This document shows positions 34,325-43,416 of a stretch of DNA of 56,103 nt, piece after piece. How positions within the stretch are numbered: position 1 is the first letter of the stretch; each line of letters starts with the position of its first letter. The notes under the pieces were generated by a model. That model did not search any database and had not been told where the DNA came from. It was given only the letters and a program-made list of their open reading frames with translations. The DNA is from Ligilactobacillus aviarius (GTDB lineage Bacteria > Bacillota > Bacilli > Lactobacillales > Lactobacillaceae): positions 1 to 56,103 of the forward strand of contig NZ_LWUD01000014.1 of assembly GCF_001654615.1 (NCBI RefSeq), read 5' to 3'. The position numbers and the translations under genes are program-made.

Positions 34325-35699
34325 TTAATGACTCTCCTTTCGGTAAAGGTTGAAGCTGCAAGTTATGAATTTCAAGAACATAGTCATAATGGGTGAGCGA
34401 TTGAAATTGATGATCGATGATCAAGATTCCACATCCAAGTTGCTTAAGCGTTTCGATTAGTTTCCATGCAAGCGCAACGGAGGCGCGGTCAAGGCCGGTT
34501 AAGATCTCGTCAAGCAAAATTACGGGACTGCTGATGATCGCTAAGGTCAGAAGCTGGACTTTCTTTTGCTGGCCGCCGGAAATAAAATATGGACTTTCAT
34601 TAAGGATATCTTGCAAGTTAAGTCTTTGAATCCATGAGCTAATTTGCGAATCTGTCCAAAAGTCCGGGTGATGCGAAGCCTGTTGTGCACTTTGCAGTTC
34701 TTTGCGCACCGTTGCTTTGATAAATTGATCTTCGCTATTTTGGAAACCGAGGGTAATTTGCCGGATCCATTTCCGGACGTTGGCCCGTTGTTCATTTTGC
34801 TGATCATAGGTGATTTGACCGGAATACGGGTGTTGTTTGGTAAGCACATTCAAAAGGGTCGACTTGCCGCTTCCGTTTTTGCCAGCTAACAATCCAACCA
34901 TTCCCTGAGGTAACTTAAAGGTACTTTCGGTAACGAGTGGCCGCCCGGACTGACTAAACGTTAATTTGTGCCACTGAATTCGGGACGGTGTTGAAGCCGG
35001 CAAGGTTGCGGTTACACGTGAAACAGCCCGCGAATTTTGAAATTCGGGGCGGAACGGTTGTAATTTTTGTGCGGTAACAGTGAGCCAGTTATCAGCTAAA
35101 TCTTGATAATATTGTAATTGATGATCCGTCACAATGATTGCAGTGTTATTTTTTTTATTTTTTAACATGTGGATAAGCCAAAGTTGGTGGTCGCGGTCCA
35201 GGTTCGCAAACGGTTCATCCAAAAGCAGATATTCAGGATCAAGACTGAAGATCATCGCAAGCGCCATCTGCTGCAATTCGCCACCGGAAAGCGTTGTTAC
35301 CGGCTGGTCAATAAGGGCCTCCAATGAATTTTCACTGATGATTTGATGGATAATTTCTGGAATTTGGTCCCTTGGCGTTTGAAGATTTTCAAGCATAAAG
35401 GTCAGCTGTTCCCGCCCGGTTTTAAACGTAAAAAAGTGGCGGGTATTTTGCGGAAGGTATGCCAGATGCTGAATCCGGGCCGCGGGAACAATTAAGGCTG
35501 CATCTTGCTGATTCAGTTGAACTTTCCCGAATGATGGTGAAAGAATCCCTGCTAGCAATTGCAGAAGGGTTGATTTTCCGCTGCCATTTTGTCCGCCAAT
35601 GACCGTTAATCCGCGAGTTGGAAAATGATAAGTAACATTTTCCAGCAATGACGGTTGTTGGGGATAGGCAAAGGTCATGTTTTGAATTTCAAGATCCAT
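34308..35699 (-). CDS. ECF transporter ATPase with two fused ABC domains (YkoD-like)
   Basis: 463 residues: two nucleotide-binding domains in one chain. Domain 1 has Walker A GGQNGSGKST, signature LSGGELQQM and Walker B LLLDEPFANLD; domain 2 has Walker A AGKNGSGKST, signature ISGGQQKKV and LLDEILTGLD. The fused form matches YkoD rather than separate EcfA/EcfA'. Its start codon shares one base with the stop of the S-component gene, and its end overlaps ecfT, so the three genes are one operon. It energises vitamin-precursor uptake. Confidence 0.9.
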   Translation of the reverse strand: MDLEIQNMTFAYPQQPSLLENVTYHFPTRGLTVIGGQNGSGKSTLLQLLAGILSPSFGKVQLNQQDAALIVPAARIQHLAYLPQNTRHFFTFKTGREQLTFMLENLQTPRDQIPEIIHQIISENSLEALIDQPVTTLSGGELQQMALAMIFSLDPEYLLLDEPFANLDRDHQLWLIHMLKNKKNNTAIIVTDHQLQYYQDLADNWLTVTAQKLQPFRPEFQNSRAVSRVTATLPASTPSRIQWHKLTFSQSGRPLVTESTFKLPQGMVGLLAGKNGSGKSTLLNVLTKQHPYSGQITYDQQNEQRANVRKWIRQITLGFQNSEDQFIKATVRKELQSAQQASHHPDFWTDSQISSWIQRLNLQDILNESPYFISGGQQKKVQLLTLAIISSPVILLDEILTGLDRASVALAWKLIETLKQLGCGILIIDHQFQSLTHYDYVLEIHNLQLQPLPKGESLNEINR

Positions 35700-36268
35700 T
35701 ATGCAGTCACCACCTTTGTTTTAATAAGTAGTTTCTGAATTGCCGCGACCATGAATCCGGCAAAAGTTCCGATTGAAATGAAGCGCAGAAACAATAAGAT
35801 GATCAACATGTGCAGGGGATAGTGCAGATAACCGCTTTGAAAAAGATCCCACCCGAAAGTGATCAGGGTCGCCGTAATTGTGGATAAAAATAAGCCGAAG
35901 CGGTCAAAATGACGATATCCGGTAAGGGCAAATCCGCATTCTGAGCCCAGTCCTTGAATTAATCCCGAAATGATCGTCGCAACGCCCCAACTTGAGAAAA
36001 TAAACATTTCTAAAATCGCAGCTAGCAACTCGCCAATCAGACAAGCATTGCGTTTTTTTAATAATAGGGCAGAAACCGGGCCGGCCATTAACCAAACACC
36101 AAGGGTCAAATCGTTAGCATACGGTTTTAATGGTGTTGCCGCAAGTAAGTAATAAACGTAATTCCATCCCTGATAGATCAATCCAAAGAAGATCGCGATC
36201 AGGGAAAGCAAAATCACATCATGAACTGTCCAATGTTGTTTATGGGGATTAACTGTGGGTAACTGCAT
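35699..36268 (-). CDS. ECF transporter S component, YkoE-like (thiamine/HMP precursor)
   Basis: 189 residues from ATG 36268 (a GTG at 36277 is possible). About six hydrophobic helices; WNYVYYLLAATPLKP and ISGLIQGLGSECGFAL resemble YkoE. YkoEDC imports the thiamine precursor hydroxymethylpyrimidine. In many bacteria a TPP riboswitch precedes the operon; only ~60 bp separate it from the divergent gene and no TPP element fits, so control must differ. Substrate is inferred from family likeness. Confidence 0.72.
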   Translation of the reverse strand: MQLPTVNPHKQHWTVHDVILLSLIAIFFGLIYQGWNYVYYLLAATPLKPYANDLTLGVWLMAGPVSALLLKKRNACLIGELLAAILEMFIFSSWGVATIISGLIQGLGSECGFALTGYRHFDRFGLFLSTITATLITFGWDLFQSGYLHYPLHMLIILLFLRFISIGTFAGFMVAAIQKLLIKTKVVTA

Positions 36269-36330
36269 AAGATTCACTTCATTTCTTTGATATAATTTAA
36301 TTATACCGGATAATGGCAGGTGAAATCACA

Positions 36331-37053
36331 ATGGAGCTTGATAATTATGTGAAACAAATTCAAGCAATTCGGCAAAATTTTCTTAAATTAACGCCGGTTG
36401 TGGAAAAATGTGATCAGATTTTAGCAACGATCAGCGCTTATCAACAGCGGCAATTACCAAATGTTGAATTAACAGAATTGGAACTTTCAACGGATCTGAT
36501 TTTTGACAATTTGATTGGATATCCGCAACTAATGGATGTTTCCCCGCAATTTGAAAATTTAAGACAGGTACTGATTGAAAATTTTGGAATTTGGCATGTT
36601 TGCAATCAGCTTTGGATCAATGATCTGCAAGCTTTTTGCGGTCCCAATTCATGTAATTTGGAGATCATGGCGGGCAATGCGGTAATTAGTGCGAACTTGA
36701 AAAATACAATTGCAACGGATAACCTTGATTGGCAAGGCCAAGATAATGAGCGACCATGTCCGTGGACGGCAGTGGAAAAATTGGATGCGGTTACCGCGGT
36801 TCGAAAATATTATTCACATGTGGATAATATCATTATGGCCTGGGCGCCGGATAGTGGGGATGTTGATTGGCAAGTTTTGCAATTTTTGCGCCAAAATCAC
36901 TTTCAAGGGAACTTGATCGTGATTGGTGAACGCAATGGCGCAACCAATTCGGCAAAGTTTTGGCAAAATGCACGGTTGCAGCTGATCGATCAGCTTAATC
37001 AGCATCATCGCCCGTTTGATTTTATTAATGATCAGGTTTGGCTTGTGAAATAA
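36331..37053 (+). CDS. Unknown protein, methyltransferase-like fold possible
   Basis: 240 residues from ATG 36331 (AGGTGA 7 nt upstream); ATG 36313 overlaps that site. I do not recognise a family. From about residue 110 the pattern resembles a Rossmann methyltransferase: LEIMAGNAVIS could be a degenerate motif I, TDNLDW a strand-2 acidic end, DNIIMAWAPDS a motif IV and GNLIVIGERNG a later strand. The N-terminal 100 residues are helical. Divergent from ykoEDC with ~60 bp between; the shared region holds TATAAT on both strands (36291-36296 plus, 36300-36305 minus). Confidence 0.5.
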   Translation: MELDNYVKQIQAIRQNFLKLTPVVEKCDQILATISAYQQRQLPNVELTELELSTDLIFDNLIGYPQLMDVSPQFENLRQVLIENFGIWHVCNQLWINDLQAFCGPNSCNLEIMAGNAVISANLKNTIATDNLDWQGQDNERPCPWTAVEKLDAVTAVRKYYSHVDNIIMAWAPDSGDVDWQVLQFLRQNHFQGNLIVIGERNGATNSAKFWQNARLQLIDQLNQHHRPFDFINDQVWLVK

Positions 37054-37083
37054 AAAAGACGTGGAAATTTTCCGCGTCTTTTT
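37052..37083. terminator. Bidirectional terminator
   Basis: AAAAAAGACG...CGTCTTTTT palindromic stem between two convergent genes. Confidence 0.85.
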
Positions 37084-37103
37084 AACGTAGTTTAATTGAT
37101 CAA

Positions 37104-37805
37104 TTAGCCGATGATATCGAAGTTTTCAACAAAGTTTTCAAAGTCAGCTGCGGTGTAACCGTAACGAACCATGAAGACTAATAAGTGACCCAGGATCGTA
37201 TCACAATCACAGTCTCTCAAATCAGCTGTTTCAAGTGAATTGCCGTCTTCCTTATTCAATTCATAGTAAGCAACTTCTTCAAATGAGTATACGCCAGTGT
37301 TGAACATGTCGTAAAAATCAAGGTCGCGTTTACCGTTGAAACCGTAATTTTCTTCCGTTAAGATTTGAACATTTCCGTCCTTTGAGACGTAGATGCGTGG
37401 CATTTGAACTTTGCCATCTTCTTTTTCAACTGGGAAAAGGTTCCGCAACGTTGAAGTTTCGATCAACCCTTCATCTTCTTTGCTGATTTCAGCAGGTAAT
37501 GCCTTGACTGCTTCTTGGAATTGGCTCAACTTTTCTTTGAATGCAAGAAATGTTGGATTGTCTTCGTAAGCTTCGGTTGAGAAGTACATTCCATATTCAG
37601 CGTTGTATTTTGCAGGGAAGTCCTTGGCACCTAAAAGGGCGTTGTCATCTGTCCAAAGTAATTTCCGTTCCATGATTTGGCTGAATTCTGGACGGTTGTG
37701 TTCGATCTCACGGACCATTGTTCCAAAGTGGCCGATCAAGTTGACAACCATTTTATTAAAATTGTCTGATGTTAACGTGTTATCGATAAAGTCTTTGACT
37801 AACAT
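37104..37805 (-). CDS. Conserved-looking protein of unknown function
   Basis: 233 residues starting at ATG 37805, which has AAGGAGG 7 nt upstream; the TTG at 37823 is part of that region. Acidic, soluble, without membrane helices or a motif I recognise. The good ribosome site, codon use like its neighbours, and placement between terminator and promoter indicate a genuine gene. No function is proposed. Confidence 0.7.
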   Translation of the reverse strand: MLVKDFIDNTLTSDNFNKMVVNLIGHFGTMVREIEHNRPEFSQIMERKLLWTDDNALLGAKDFPAKYNAEYGMYFSTEAYEDNPTFLAFKEKLSQFQEAVKALPAEISKEDEGLIETSTLRNLFPVEKEDGKVQMPRIYVSKDGNVQILTEENYGFNGKRDLDFYDMFNTGVYSFEEVAYYELNKEDGNSLETADLRDCDCDTILGHLLVFMVRYGYTAADFENFVENFDIIG

Positions 37806-37936
37806 CAAGTGATCCTCCTTCAAAGTTTTATACCTCTATTTTATGATAATTTTGAAATTTTGGAAAATATAAATTTAAAGAAAAATAAGAATATTTAATG
37901 AAATTCGATATTAATTTTTCGTTTAGTTAAATTTTT

Positions 37937-37945
37937 TGTTAAAAT
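37937..37945 (+). promoter_or_regulatory. Extended -10 promoter of the two-component operon
   Basis: TGTTAAAAT (TGnTAAAAT) about 84 nt before the regulator start; no strong -35. Confidence 0.4.
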
Positions 37946-38028
37946 GAATAGAGTAGACTAGGTTATTTGACAGTCATGCCATCTAGAAATGGATGATTGG
38001 ATACTACAGAATAGGAGAAAGATGCTAT

Positions 38029-38718
38029 ATGAAGATCTTAGTTGTTGATGATGATAAGGATATTGTCGAATTGATGAGCATTTACATTACAAATGAGGGG
38101 TACGATGTAGAAAAAGCTTACAACGGCAAAGAAGCAATCACAAAGCTCAATACAAACCCCGATATTGGATTGATGATTTTGGATATCATGATGCCGCAAA
38201 TGGACGGCTTAGCTGTTTTACGCGAAGTCCGGAAAGATTCACAAATTCCGGTCTTGATCCTTTCAGCCAAAACCGACGATCTTGATAAGATCCAAGGATT
38301 GATCCAAGGGGCTGATGATTATGTCACGAAGCCATTTAACCCATTGGAAGTAATGGCACGGGTCAAGTCGTTGCTCCGGCGGTCACAACATGATGTTCGC
38401 AACGAAGAACCAGACCAAATTGAAATTGGGCCGCTTATTATCAAAAAGGATTCACATGAAGTGATGACTTCAACCGGCAAACCAATTCAATTAACAGCAC
38501 TTGAATTTGGAATTTTGTACTTGCTTGCAAGTCATCCGAACCGCGTCTTTTCAGCTGACGAGATTTTTGAACGGGTATGGCAACAAGAATCAGTTGTTTC
38601 AGCAAAAACGGTTATGGTTCACGTGAGTCACTTGCGCGATAAGATCGAAGAAGCAACAAACGGTGAGAAAGTTATTCAAACAGTATGGGGTGTAGGTTAT
38701 AAAATTGAAACACGTTAG
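38029..38718 (+). CDS. OmpR/PhoB-family response regulator
   Basis: 229 residues from ATG 38029; the ORF extends upstream to 37993 without a ribosome site, whereas AGGAG lies before 38029. Receiver domain with phospho-acceptor D52 (LDIMMPQMDG), acidic pocket DDD at 7-9 and K103-type TKPF; C-terminal winged helix with ending VWGVGYKIE. VanR/WalR-like. Pairs with the kinase 30 nt downstream and precedes a D,D-carboxypeptidase, so it probably controls wall peptidoglycan trimming. Confidence 0.92.
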   Translation: MKILVVDDDKDIVELMSIYITNEGYDVEKAYNGKEAITKLNTNPDIGLMILDIMMPQMDGLAVLREVRKDSQIPVLILSAKTDDLDKIQGLIQGADDYVTKPFNPLEVMARVKSLLRRSQHDVRNEEPDQIEIGPLIIKKDSHEVMTSTGKPIQLTALEFGILYLLASHPNRVFSADEIFERVWQQESVVSAKTVMVHVSHLRDKIEEATNGEKVIQTVWGVGYKIETR

Positions 38719-38748
38719 AAATAGGGAGCGCGAAGAAGGCGAACAACA

Positions 38749-39912
38749 ATGAAGTTGAAGATGACCTCCAAGGAAAAACGCGAACTCCTTTTGGAGATCC
38801 TGTTTACCCTTGTTTTGTTGTTAGCAGCCGATTTCGCAATTTATATTTTACTGAATGAGTGGACACGGCATATTCCCGGAATCACGAGCGGAATTTTTGA
38901 TATTAAAATGTCGCTTACATTGGGACCGAATACCGTTAAATTCGGTAACTGGGGATTGCTTTTTGTGTTCATTGCAACTGTTTTTGACAGTTTTATTCTG
39001 TATTGGCGGATCGTCCACCAATATCGTCAAATTCAGCTTTATCACGTGATTTCTGAATTACATTACATTGCGTCAGGTCATTTTGACCACCGGATTCCAT
39101 TTGTCCTCAACGGATCAATGCAGCGGGTAGTTGAAAGTATTAATGCTTTGGTTGATAGCACCGTTGAGTCAATGAAAGAGGAACGGCGAATTGAGAAATC
39201 AAAGGATGAGCTGATCACGAATGTCAGTCATGATATTCGAACGCCATTGACTTCAATTATTGGATATTTAGGACTGATTGAGAATAAACAATATCAGTCA
39301 GAAGAAGATTTGATCAAGTTTGCCCACATTGCATTTGTCAAATCAAACCAAATGAAGTCGCTGGTCAATGATTTATTTGAATATACAAAGGTCCGTCAGG
39401 CAGATACGCCGTTGAATTTAATGACGGTTTCTTTGATGTCGCTTTTTGAACAGCTCGAAGCAAGTTTTGAGCTGGAAGCTAAAGAAAAAGGAATGGCAAT
39501 TTCAACTAAAATGCCTGACGGGGATTTGAAGCTTGAAGCTGATCCGGAAAAGTTTGCCCGGATTTTTAATAATTTGATCACGAATGCGTTGAAGTACGGT
39601 AAAGGTGGCAAAAATATTTACCTTTCAGCCCGGCGAATGAATGATGATGAAATTGAGGTTCAAGTTTCAAATGATGGCGAGCCGATTCCGCATGATTCAT
39701 TGCCGCAAGTTTTCGAACGCTTTTACCGGGTTGAAAAATCGCGTAATCAAAAGACCGGTGGAACTGGATTAGGATTAGCGATTACCCAGCGCATTGTTGA
39801 ATTGCATCATGGAACGATCAAGGTTGAATCGAATAATCACCTGACAACTTTTGTCATGCGCTTCCCGGTTGAACAACCGACAAAAGAGGAAAAAGTTGAA
39901 GAACTTGACTAG
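38749..39912 (+). CDS. VanS-like sensor histidine kinase
   Basis: 387 residues. Two membrane helices (about 12-35 and 65-88), a linker with HAMP-like character, then H161 in SHDIRTPLTS and a HATPase domain with NLITNALKYG (N box) and GGTGLGLAI (G2 box). Its cognate regulator is 30 nt upstream; dacA follows 16 nt downstream. The signal is unknown; envelope stress is a reasonable guess. Confidence 0.92.
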   Translation: MKLKMTSKEKRELLLEILFTLVLLLAADFAIYILLNEWTRHIPGITSGIFDIKMSLTLGPNTVKFGNWGLLFVFIATVFDSFILYWRIVHQYRQIQLYHVISELHYIASGHFDHRIPFVLNGSMQRVVESINALVDSTVESMKEERRIEKSKDELITNVSHDIRTPLTSIIGYLGLIENKQYQSEEDLIKFAHIAFVKSNQMKSLVNDLFEYTKVRQADTPLNLMTVSLMSLFEQLEASFELEAKEKGMAISTKMPDGDLKLEADPEKFARIFNNLITNALKYGKGGKNIYLSARRMNDDEIEVQVSNDGEPIPHDSLPQVFERFYRVEKSRNQKTGGTGLGLAITQRIVELHHGTIKVESNNHLTTFVMRFPVEQPTKEEKVEELD

Positions 39913-39928
39913 TATTGGAGATTAGAAA

Positions 39929-41287
39929 ATGCATTTAATGAAGAAAATACAGAAAGTTTTAATTGGATTAGTAACGGCAGTAACGGTGTTTGCTGCGGGC
40001 GGAGCAGCGGCGGTTCAAGCTGCAAGCTCTTCGGCGACGGCGAGTTCAGCAGCAACTGCTTCATCAAAGACCAAGACTGCTCAGCAGACGCAGGGCTTGC
40101 ATTTGGACGTTAAATCAGCGATTGCAATCGATGAAAAAACGGGGCAGATTTTGTACCAGCAAAACGCTGACCGATCAGTTCCAGTTGCTTCATTGTCGAA
40201 GTTATTGACACTGTACATCGTTATCCAAGCCATTCAAGATGGAAAACTTTCATGGAATCAAATGGTTAAGCCATCGAATAATGTCTGCGCTGTCAGTCAG
40301 GATACTTCTTTGAGCAATGTTCCGCTTGAACAGGGCAAACAGTATTCGGTAAAAGCTCTTTACCAGGCAACCTTGATTTATTCAGCTAACGGAGCAGCGA
40401 TGGCGCTTGCTCAAGCAGTTGCCGGAAGCCAAAAGAAATTTGTTAACATGATGCGGCAGGAAGCCAAGAAACTTGGAATCAATGACGCGCAAATCTATAC
40501 CTGCAACGGATTAACGAATAAATTAATGAAGAGCGATGCTTATCCGGGAGTTTCACCGAATGCCGAAAATAAGTTTTCAGCCAAGGATATGGCCTTGATT
40601 TCAATGAAACTTTTGCAAGAATATCCAGAAATCGTCAAGACTTCAAGTGTGAAGGAAATGAACTTTAATACTGGTAATCAGCAAGTCCAAATGAAGAACT
40701 GGAACTGGATGCTTCCAGGCGGTCAATGTTCATACACCTTACTACCAGTTGATGGGCTTAAGACCGGGACATCCGATGCTGCGGGAGCTTGCTTCGTTGG
40801 AACAACGAATAAAGACGGTCACCGGATCATTACGGTTGTTTTAGGCGCATCACACAAAAACGACTCTGACCCGGCCCGGTTTGTTCAGACTCAAAAACTA
40901 ATGTCGTACATTTATCATACATACAATTACGTAACCTTGAAGAAGGGCCAAAAGACAGCCGCTTTACCTGTATATCATGGAAAACAGGTCAATGTGAAAG
41001 TTGCGAATGCATCGGCTGAAGGTCTCTGGTTAAAGAAGGGGACGAAAGCTAACAATGTCGCAGTCAAGGTTAACGTGAAGAAGAGTCTGCTTAACAAGAA
41101 AGGCAATGCGCTTGCCGCTCCATTATCGAACCATGAAACGGTTGGGACGATGAAGTTTACGGTTGATGGGCAAAACCTTGAAACTGTAAACGGAACGAAG
41201 TGCGCGGTTAATGCCCAAACAACGGCCGCCATTAAAAAGGCGAATATCTTTGAGATTGCATGGCGGTGGGTAACCAACCTCTTTTAG
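39929..41287 (+). CDS. dacA: Serine-type D-alanyl-D-alanine carboxypeptidase
   Basis: 452 residues. A Sec signal peptide (cleavage near VQAAS) is followed by an Ser/Ala/Thr-rich linker. Penicillin-binding domain: SLSK with nucleophile S88 and K91, SAN at S152, KTG at K278. The C-terminal domain ends in an amphipathic helix (FEIAWRWVTNLF), the usual membrane attachment of PBP5-like enzymes. It trims the terminal D-Ala of stem peptides. It is in one operon with the two-component genes, so it may be their main or feedback target. Confidence 0.92.
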   Translation: MHLMKKIQKVLIGLVTAVTVFAAGGAAAVQAASSSATASSAATASSKTKTAQQTQGLHLDVKSAIAIDEKTGQILYQQNADRSVPVASLSKLLTLYIVIQAIQDGKLSWNQMVKPSNNVCAVSQDTSLSNVPLEQGKQYSVKALYQATLIYSANGAAMALAQAVAGSQKKFVNMMRQEAKKLGINDAQIYTCNGLTNKLMKSDAYPGVSPNAENKFSAKDMALISMKLLQEYPEIVKTSSVKEMNFNTGNQQVQMKNWNWMLPGGQCSYTLLPVDGLKTGTSDAAGACFVGTTNKDGHRIITVVLGASHKNDSDPARFVQTQKLMSYIYHTYNYVTLKKGQKTAALPVYHGKQVNVKVANASAEGLWLKKGTKANNVAVKVNVKKSLLNKKGNALAAPLSNHETVGTMKFTVDGQNLETVNGTKCAVNAQTTAAIKKANIFEIAWRWVTNLF

Positions 41288-41325
41288 TCATGAGTTATTA
41301 AGTGCGGATATTGTTCGAAGTATGT

Positions 41326-41334
41326 TATACTCAA
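41326..41334 (+). promoter_or_regulatory. Extended -10 promoter for azlCD
   Basis: TGTTATACT fits TGnTATAAT with one change, about 35 nt before the GTG start; -35 weak. Confidence 0.45.
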
Positions 41335-41368
41335 AATATAGGTACTTTTTTATAAATGGAGGTATGTT

Positions 41369-42112
41369 GTGACTAAAGAACAACCACGCTGGTTGGAAGT
41401 ACTCAAAGTAGCACTTCCGCTTTGCCTAAGTTACATTCCAATCGGTCTTGCATGTGGAGTCCTTCTGCATGCAGCTGGTTTTAATACGATCTTGACGGGC
41501 TTAGCGTCAATGCTCGTTTTCTCAGGTGGGGCGCAGTTCTTGATTGCGTCGATGTTAACTGCAAATGCTCCAATGCATACGATTTTATTCATGTTATTCT
41601 TCCTTGAATTGCGGTATGCATTGTTAGGGTCAAGTTTGTCACAATATGTTCAAGGAACAAGTAAGAAATTTATTTACTTCTTTGCAATTTCGTTGAACGA
41701 CGAAAACTATGCGGTTAACTATTTGAAGTTTGCAACTGATAAAGAGTGGTCACCGAATGATGCGATGATGGTTGAACACTATTCTCTTTTATCATGGACG
41801 GTTGCAAATGTAATCGGCAGTTTAGTTGGTGGAATGTTACCGAAGATCAACTTGGAAATTGTTGATTTTGCGTTAACATCGTTATTCTTGTACATGATTG
41901 TGATGCAGATTCGGAATAAACTCACGATTTTGATCAGTGCTTTTTCAGCTGTTTTGGCAGTCATTTTTATGTGCTTGCTTAAGAGTACGATGGGGCTGGT
42001 TGTTGCAACCATCATTGCCTCATTGACAGGGTTTGCGATTGAAAATTACTTACGCAAACATGGTCGTGAGAAAGGGTTCTTGTTGAAGAACATCAAGCCG
42101 AATAAGCAGTGA
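41369..42112 (+). CDS. azlC: AzlC-family branched-chain amino acid exporter subunit
   Basis: 247 residues starting with GTG (GGAGG 8 nt upstream). Five to seven membrane helices; the start (SYIPIGLACGVLLHAAGF) and SGGAQFL motif are typical for AzlC. With AzlD, encoded 21 nt downstream, it exports branched-chain amino acids or analogues. It shows no leader regulation beyond a simple promoter. Substrate is known only by family. Confidence 0.9.
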   Translation: MTKEQPRWLEVLKVALPLCLSYIPIGLACGVLLHAAGFNTILTGLASMLVFSGGAQFLIASMLTANAPMHTILFMLFFLELRYALLGSSLSQYVQGTSKKFIYFFAISLNDENYAVNYLKFATDKEWSPNDAMMVEHYSLLSWTVANVIGSLVGGMLPKINLEIVDFALTSLFLYMIVMQIRNKLTILISAFSAVLAVIFMCLLKSTMGLVVATIIASLTGFAIENYLRKHGREKGFLLKNIKPNKQ

Positions 42113-42133
42113 TTTTAGGTAGGAGAGTTTGCT

Positions 42134-42475
42134 ATGCATATGTCGAGTACAGATCATTTTATTTTGATCATCTTATCAATGTTGGTTGCGTTAGGACCAC
42201 GACTATTGCCAATGAAATTTTTTACAACACGGAAAATCCCGGAATGGTTCAATGAATGGATGAAGTATGTTCCGGTTTCGCTGTTTACCGCATTAGTCGT
42301 GAAGGATATTTTCATTAATACATCGCACTATACGTTTATCGGATTTGGTCATTTGGCCAAATTACTTGCAGCGGTCATCGTAATGGTTGTTGCATACAAG
42401 TCACGGTCAATGGGGCTTTCAGTTGTGCTAGGACTCGCAGCGGTTGCCTTATTGTCAATGGTAATTCCAGGATAA
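42134..42475 (+). CDS. azlD: AzlD-family branched-chain amino acid exporter subunit
   Basis: 113 residues, four short hydrophobic helices; ALGPRLLPM near the N-terminus and IPEWFNEWMKYVPVSLFTALV are AzlD hallmarks. Partner of azlC directly upstream. Ribosome site AGGAGAG before the ATG; a long-stem terminator follows. Confidence 0.9.
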   Translation: MHMSSTDHFILIILSMLVALGPRLLPMKFFTTRKIPEWFNEWMKYVPVSLFTALVVKDIFINTSHYTFIGFGHLAKLLAAVIVMVVAYKSRSMGLSVVLGLAAVALLSMVIPG

Positions 42476-42491
42476 TTACATATTGAAACTT

Positions 42492-42543
42492 AAAAGTCAC
42501 TGAATGATTGAAGAGGTCAGATTCAATAATTCAGTGACTTTTG
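42492..42543 (+). terminator. Intrinsic terminator after azlD
   Basis: AAAAGTCACTGAAT...ATTCAGTGACTTTT, long stem with T-rich end. Confidence 0.8.
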
Positions 42544-42586
42544 TTGTATAATTGAAGTAGATTTCAGATAGAAAGGTTTAATCGCG

Positions 42587-43396
42587 ATGCAATATTTAAA
42601 GGAAAAAATTAAGACATCATTTGAAGATGCAGAATTAACAGGATATGTTTTAGATAATTCACCAGAAATCGATGAAAACCGGGTTCGGCCAGCCGTTATT
42701 ATTTGCCCCGGTGGCGGTTACAAGATGGTTTCTGAACGTGAAGGGGAACCAATTGCCGTAAAGCTTTTAGGAATGGGTGCTCAAGCATTTGTTTTGAACT
42801 ATTCATGCATGCCAGTTCACCATCCAGCCCAATTAGCTCAATTAGCAACGGCCGTTAAAATGGTCCGTGATAACGCTGCTCAATGGCACGTTGATCCAAA
42901 TAAGATCATTGTGATGGGAACATCTGCTGGGGGTCACTTAGCAGGAATGCTCGCAACAATGTGGAACTCACAAACAATCAAAGACCTTGGCTTCAATCCG
43001 GAAGATGTTAAACCAAACGGCTTGATCATGGGTTATTCAGTTGTTACAGCTGATCAACAATTTGGCCACCAAGGTTCATTCGATCACTTGTTGGGCGAAG
43101 ATGCAACGCCAGAAGAACGCGAAAAGTTATCTCTTCAAAAGCATGTTTCAAAGGATACTCCAATGGCATTTATTTGGACAACAACTGAAGACACCACGGT
43201 TCCAATGGAAAACAGCTTAATGATGGTTGAAGCTTTGCGGAAGAACGGTGTTAACTTTGAATTCCACGTCTTTCCACACGGTCAACACGGTCACAGTTTA
43301 GCAACCAAGGAAACAGCGAACAAGGATGCTCAAATTGTTCCAACGTTGCAAGTTTGGCCAGAATTGTTGGAAACATGGCTTCACGAAAACTTTTAA
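42587..43396 (+). CDS. Alpha/beta-hydrolase, esterase-like
   Basis: 269 residues. Oxyanion region CPGGGYKMVSEREGEP, nucleophile elbow GTSAGGHLAG and C-terminal HGQHGHS with the likely catalytic histidine. The arrangement resembles xylan/acetyl esterases and other BD-FAE or carboxylesterase family enzymes (COG0657). No signal peptide, so cytoplasmic, deacetylating a short-chain ester such as an acetylated sugar. Substrate unknown. Confidence 0.85.
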   Translation: MQYLKEKIKTSFEDAELTGYVLDNSPEIDENRVRPAVIICPGGGYKMVSEREGEPIAVKLLGMGAQAFVLNYSCMPVHHPAQLAQLATAVKMVRDNAAQWHVDPNKIIVMGTSAGGHLAGMLATMWNSQTIKDLGFNPEDVKPNGLIMGYSVVTADQQFGHQGSFDHLLGEDATPEEREKLSLQKHVSKDTPMAFIWTTTEDTTVPMENSLMMVEALRKNGVNFEFHVFPHGQHGHSLATKETANKDAQIVPTLQVWPELLETWLHENF

Positions 43397-43416
43397 TTTA
43401 AAGTGGGGAAATTGAA

